Below are positions 48,242 to 49,968 of a stretch of 49,968 bases of DNA, piece after piece (position 1 is the first letter of the stretch; each line of letters begins with the position of its first letter). Source of the DNA: Prochlorococcus sp. AG-679-P15 (GTDB lineage Bacteria > Cyanobacteriota > Cyanobacteriia > PCC-6307 > Cyanobiaceae). The notes under the pieces were generated by a model, which worked only from the letters and a program-made list of their open reading frames with translations, searched no databases and had not been told where the DNA came from. Where the stretch lies: positions 1-49,968 of the forward strand of contig QCUW01000004.1 in assembly GCA_003210695.1 (NCBI GenBank), written 5' to 3'. A program made the translations under genes and the position numbers.

Positions 48242-49968
48242 ATGATAGTTAGTAATCTCTCTCCAAATAATTCACAAGAAAGTATAATTTCTCTTTTAAG
48301 GTGGATTTTTAAATTTATCTCAAGAAAAAATAAAATTAAATATTTAAAATTATTACTTTTAATGCTCAGTTGTGGTATTTCAGAAGTTGTATCTCTCGCT
48401 ACAGTTATCCCATTTCTAAACATGGTTACAGATCCTGAAATGGTAAATAATTATGAATTTTTACTCAATGCAATGGAATTCACTAATTTTTATAGACCAC
48501 TTGTGATTAGTGGTTTTTTTCTTATTTTCGCTAACCTTATAAATCTGTCTTTGAGACTTCTTAATATTAAAAAAATAAATCATGTAACTTCGGAATTAGG
48601 CAATGAGTTAAGTTTTAATTTATTTAGAAATACAATTAACCAACCTTATAGTTATTATCTAAATATCAAAAGTAGTTTAATAATTGATGCTGTCATTACT
48701 GATATAAAAAGAACAGTTGGTACTTTAAGAGCATTAAGTCAACTTATTACTGGATTTATAATTACCCTTTTTATAGTTATAACTTTACTTACTATTAATT
48801 TAAGGGTCGCAATTATTTCGCTAATAATTTTTAGTGTTGCATATTTTGTTGTAGCTAAACTTGCAAATAAAAAATTAAATAGTAATAGTTTTGAAATTTC
48901 AAAAAAATCAGCAAATCTGATTGGCATAGTCCAAGAAACTTTAGATTCTATTAAAGAAATTATTTTATATTCACATCAAAAGTTTATTTTAAATTCATAC
49001 CACATTAACGATAAGATTATAAGAAGATTACAAGCAGAGAATAGTTTTATAGCTGTCTACCCCAAATTTGTATTAGAGGCATTAGGGATAATTTTTATAA
49101 TCGTTCTTGGTATGATTCTTTCATTTGATCTAGAAACTAATATGTTAGCGATAACTTCTTTGGGACTTTTTGCTGTAGCATCACAAAAACTTCTTCCTAG
49201 CTTGCAACTTATATATTTTTCTTATGCAACTATAAAAGGAGGTAAAGCTAGTTTTCAGAGAATTAAGAGTTTATTGATTTCTAATAAATCATCAAAAGAA
49301 ATTTTTTCTTTGGAAAGTTATTTCTTTAAGAATAAATTTGAATTAAAAGACATTAGTTTTTGCTTTCCAAATGAAAAACCACTTTTCTCAAATCTAAATT
49401 TAGAAATAAAAAAGGGAGAAAAAATTGGATTAATTGGAAAAACTGGTTGTGGAAAATCTACACTTACAAACATTATTTTAGGATTATTAGAACCTAATAA
49501 TGGTGAGATATTTCTTGATGGTAAGTTAGTAGATAGTTTAAAAAATAGGCGAAATTTAATTAAATGGCAGCAATCTATAGGATATGTCCCACAAAAGATT
49601 TATTTACAAAATAAATCTTTTGCAGAGAATATTGCATTTGGAATAAATAAAAAAGAAATAGATTTTCAAAGAGTAATTCATGCAGCAAAATTGTCTGATA
49701 TTGATAAAGATATTGAAAAAACTAAATTTGGTTATAAGACTAGTATTGGAGAAAGAGGAATTAATCTTAGTGGAGGACAAATTCAAAGGATCGCTATTGC
49801 AAGGGCGATTTATAGAAAACCACAAATTTTATTTTTAGATGAGGCAACAAGTGCATTGGATCTATATACTGAAGAAAAAATTATAAATAATATATTTAAA
49901 GATGATATTAAATATACAATTTTTCTTATTTCGCATAGATTACAAGCATTAAAACAATGCGATACTAT
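48242..49968 (+). CDS. Second PglK-type ABC exporter, cut by window end
   Basis: The frame is open from ATG 48242 to the last base, 575 codons, and runs off the window without a stop. The N-terminal half has six likely helices; the N-terminal pattern (VIPFLNMVTDPE) is like the first exporter. Walker A GKTGCGKST is at 399-407, LSGGQ at 509-513, Walker B FLDEATSALD follows and the H-loop His is in LISHRLQAL, so only the last few residues are missing. It is a diverged paralogue of the first exporter, not a recent copy. It begins 51 bases after the PFTS gene. Confidence 0.88.
   Translation, partial: MIVSNLSPNNSQESIISLLRWIFKFISRKNKIKYLKLLLLMLSCGISEVVSLATVIPFLNMVTDPEMVNNYEFLLNAMEFTNFYRPLVISGFFLIFANLINLSLRLLNIKKINHVTSELGNELSFNLFRNTINQPYSYYLNIKSSLIIDAVITDIKRTVGTLRALSQLITGFIITLFIVITLLTINLRVAIISLIIFSVAYFVVAKLANKKLNSNSFEISKKSANLIGIVQETLDSIKEIILYSHQKFILNSYHINDKIIRRLQAENSFIAVYPKFVLEALGIIFIIVLGMILSFDLETNMLAITSLGLFAVASQKLLPSLQLIYFSYATIKGGKASFQRIKSLLISNKSSKEIFSLESYFFKNKFELKDISFCFPNEKPLFSNLNLEIKKGEKIGLIGKTGCGKSTLTNIILGLLEPNNGEIFLDGKLVDSLKNRRNLIKWQQSIGYVPQKIYLQNKSFAENIAFGINKKEIDFQRVIHAAKLSDIDKDIEKTKFGYKTSIGERGINLSGGQIQRIAIARAIYRKPQILFLDEATSALDLYTEEKIINNIFKDDIKYTIFLISHRLQALKQCDT

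Noticed and set aside
44766-49968. Reading the two ABC proteins as MsbA lipid A flippases or drug exporters
   Set aside because: Their N-terminal helices look more like PglK, and the PFTS gene between them indicates a glycan role.

Overview
The window reads as chromosome of a high-light type marine Prochlorococcus. The DNA is very AT-rich, genes are packed with gaps of a few bases, and plastid-type genes (ycf3, ycf34, chlM, NDH-1 subunits, RpaA, RpaB, RbcR) sit in the rbcR / DUF3172 / ndhM / pds / crtB order I associate with this genus. I see no rRNA, tRNA, CRISPR array, insertion sequence or prophage. Species and clade are inferred from gene content, not from a database search.

Positions 1-9.7 kb hold metabolic and regulatory genes on both strands: the end of menE, menI (phylloquinone), ndhH, rsmH, a cysteine desulfurase, a LuxR-type response regulator, chlM, purE, cysC, a SUI1 factor, trpB and a rhodanese. 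Positions 9.7-17.2 kb hold a DUF3352 protein, gltA, and a tight run ndhA-ndhI-ndhG-ndhE-nadK-CYTH, followed by a small orphan ORF and a PedR-like regulator. Positions 17.3-24.1 kb hold metF, a sugar nucleotidyltransferase, scpA, ndhD and ndhF. Positions 24.1-29.3 kb form a carotenoid/NDH block: a Z-ISO (NnrU family) carotene isomerase, rbcR, DUF3172, ndhM, pds and crtB.

Positions 29.3-36.7 kb hold an RRM protein, cca, ycf34, tsaB and a minus-strand unit rpaB-plsX-fabH-fabD-plsC that starts fatty acid and phospholipid synthesis. Positions 36.8-43.5 kb hold radA, ycf3, a copper ATPase, tmk, holB and rpaA. From 43.5 kb the style changes: two long AT-rich spaces flank an orphan gene, then two PglK-type flippase-like ABC transporters flank a PFTS-motif surface polysaccharide protein. 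This looks like the edge of a variable cell-surface island.

The core genes mostly serve photosynthetic electron flow (eight NDH-1 subunits, quinone, chlorophyll, carotenoid and PSI assembly) and its control (PedR, RbcR, RpaA, RpaB and a LuxR-type regulator). The observations I rate most worth checking are: an extended PlsX carrying 22-residue, 11/3-type amphipathic repeats, encoded immediately after rpaB; the ABC / PFTS / ABC surface module; a 14-bp divergent overlap of ycf34 and cca; an HLR1-shaped direct repeat upstream of rpaB; a nine-G run in tmk; and a hexanucleotide repeat that runs into a start codon.
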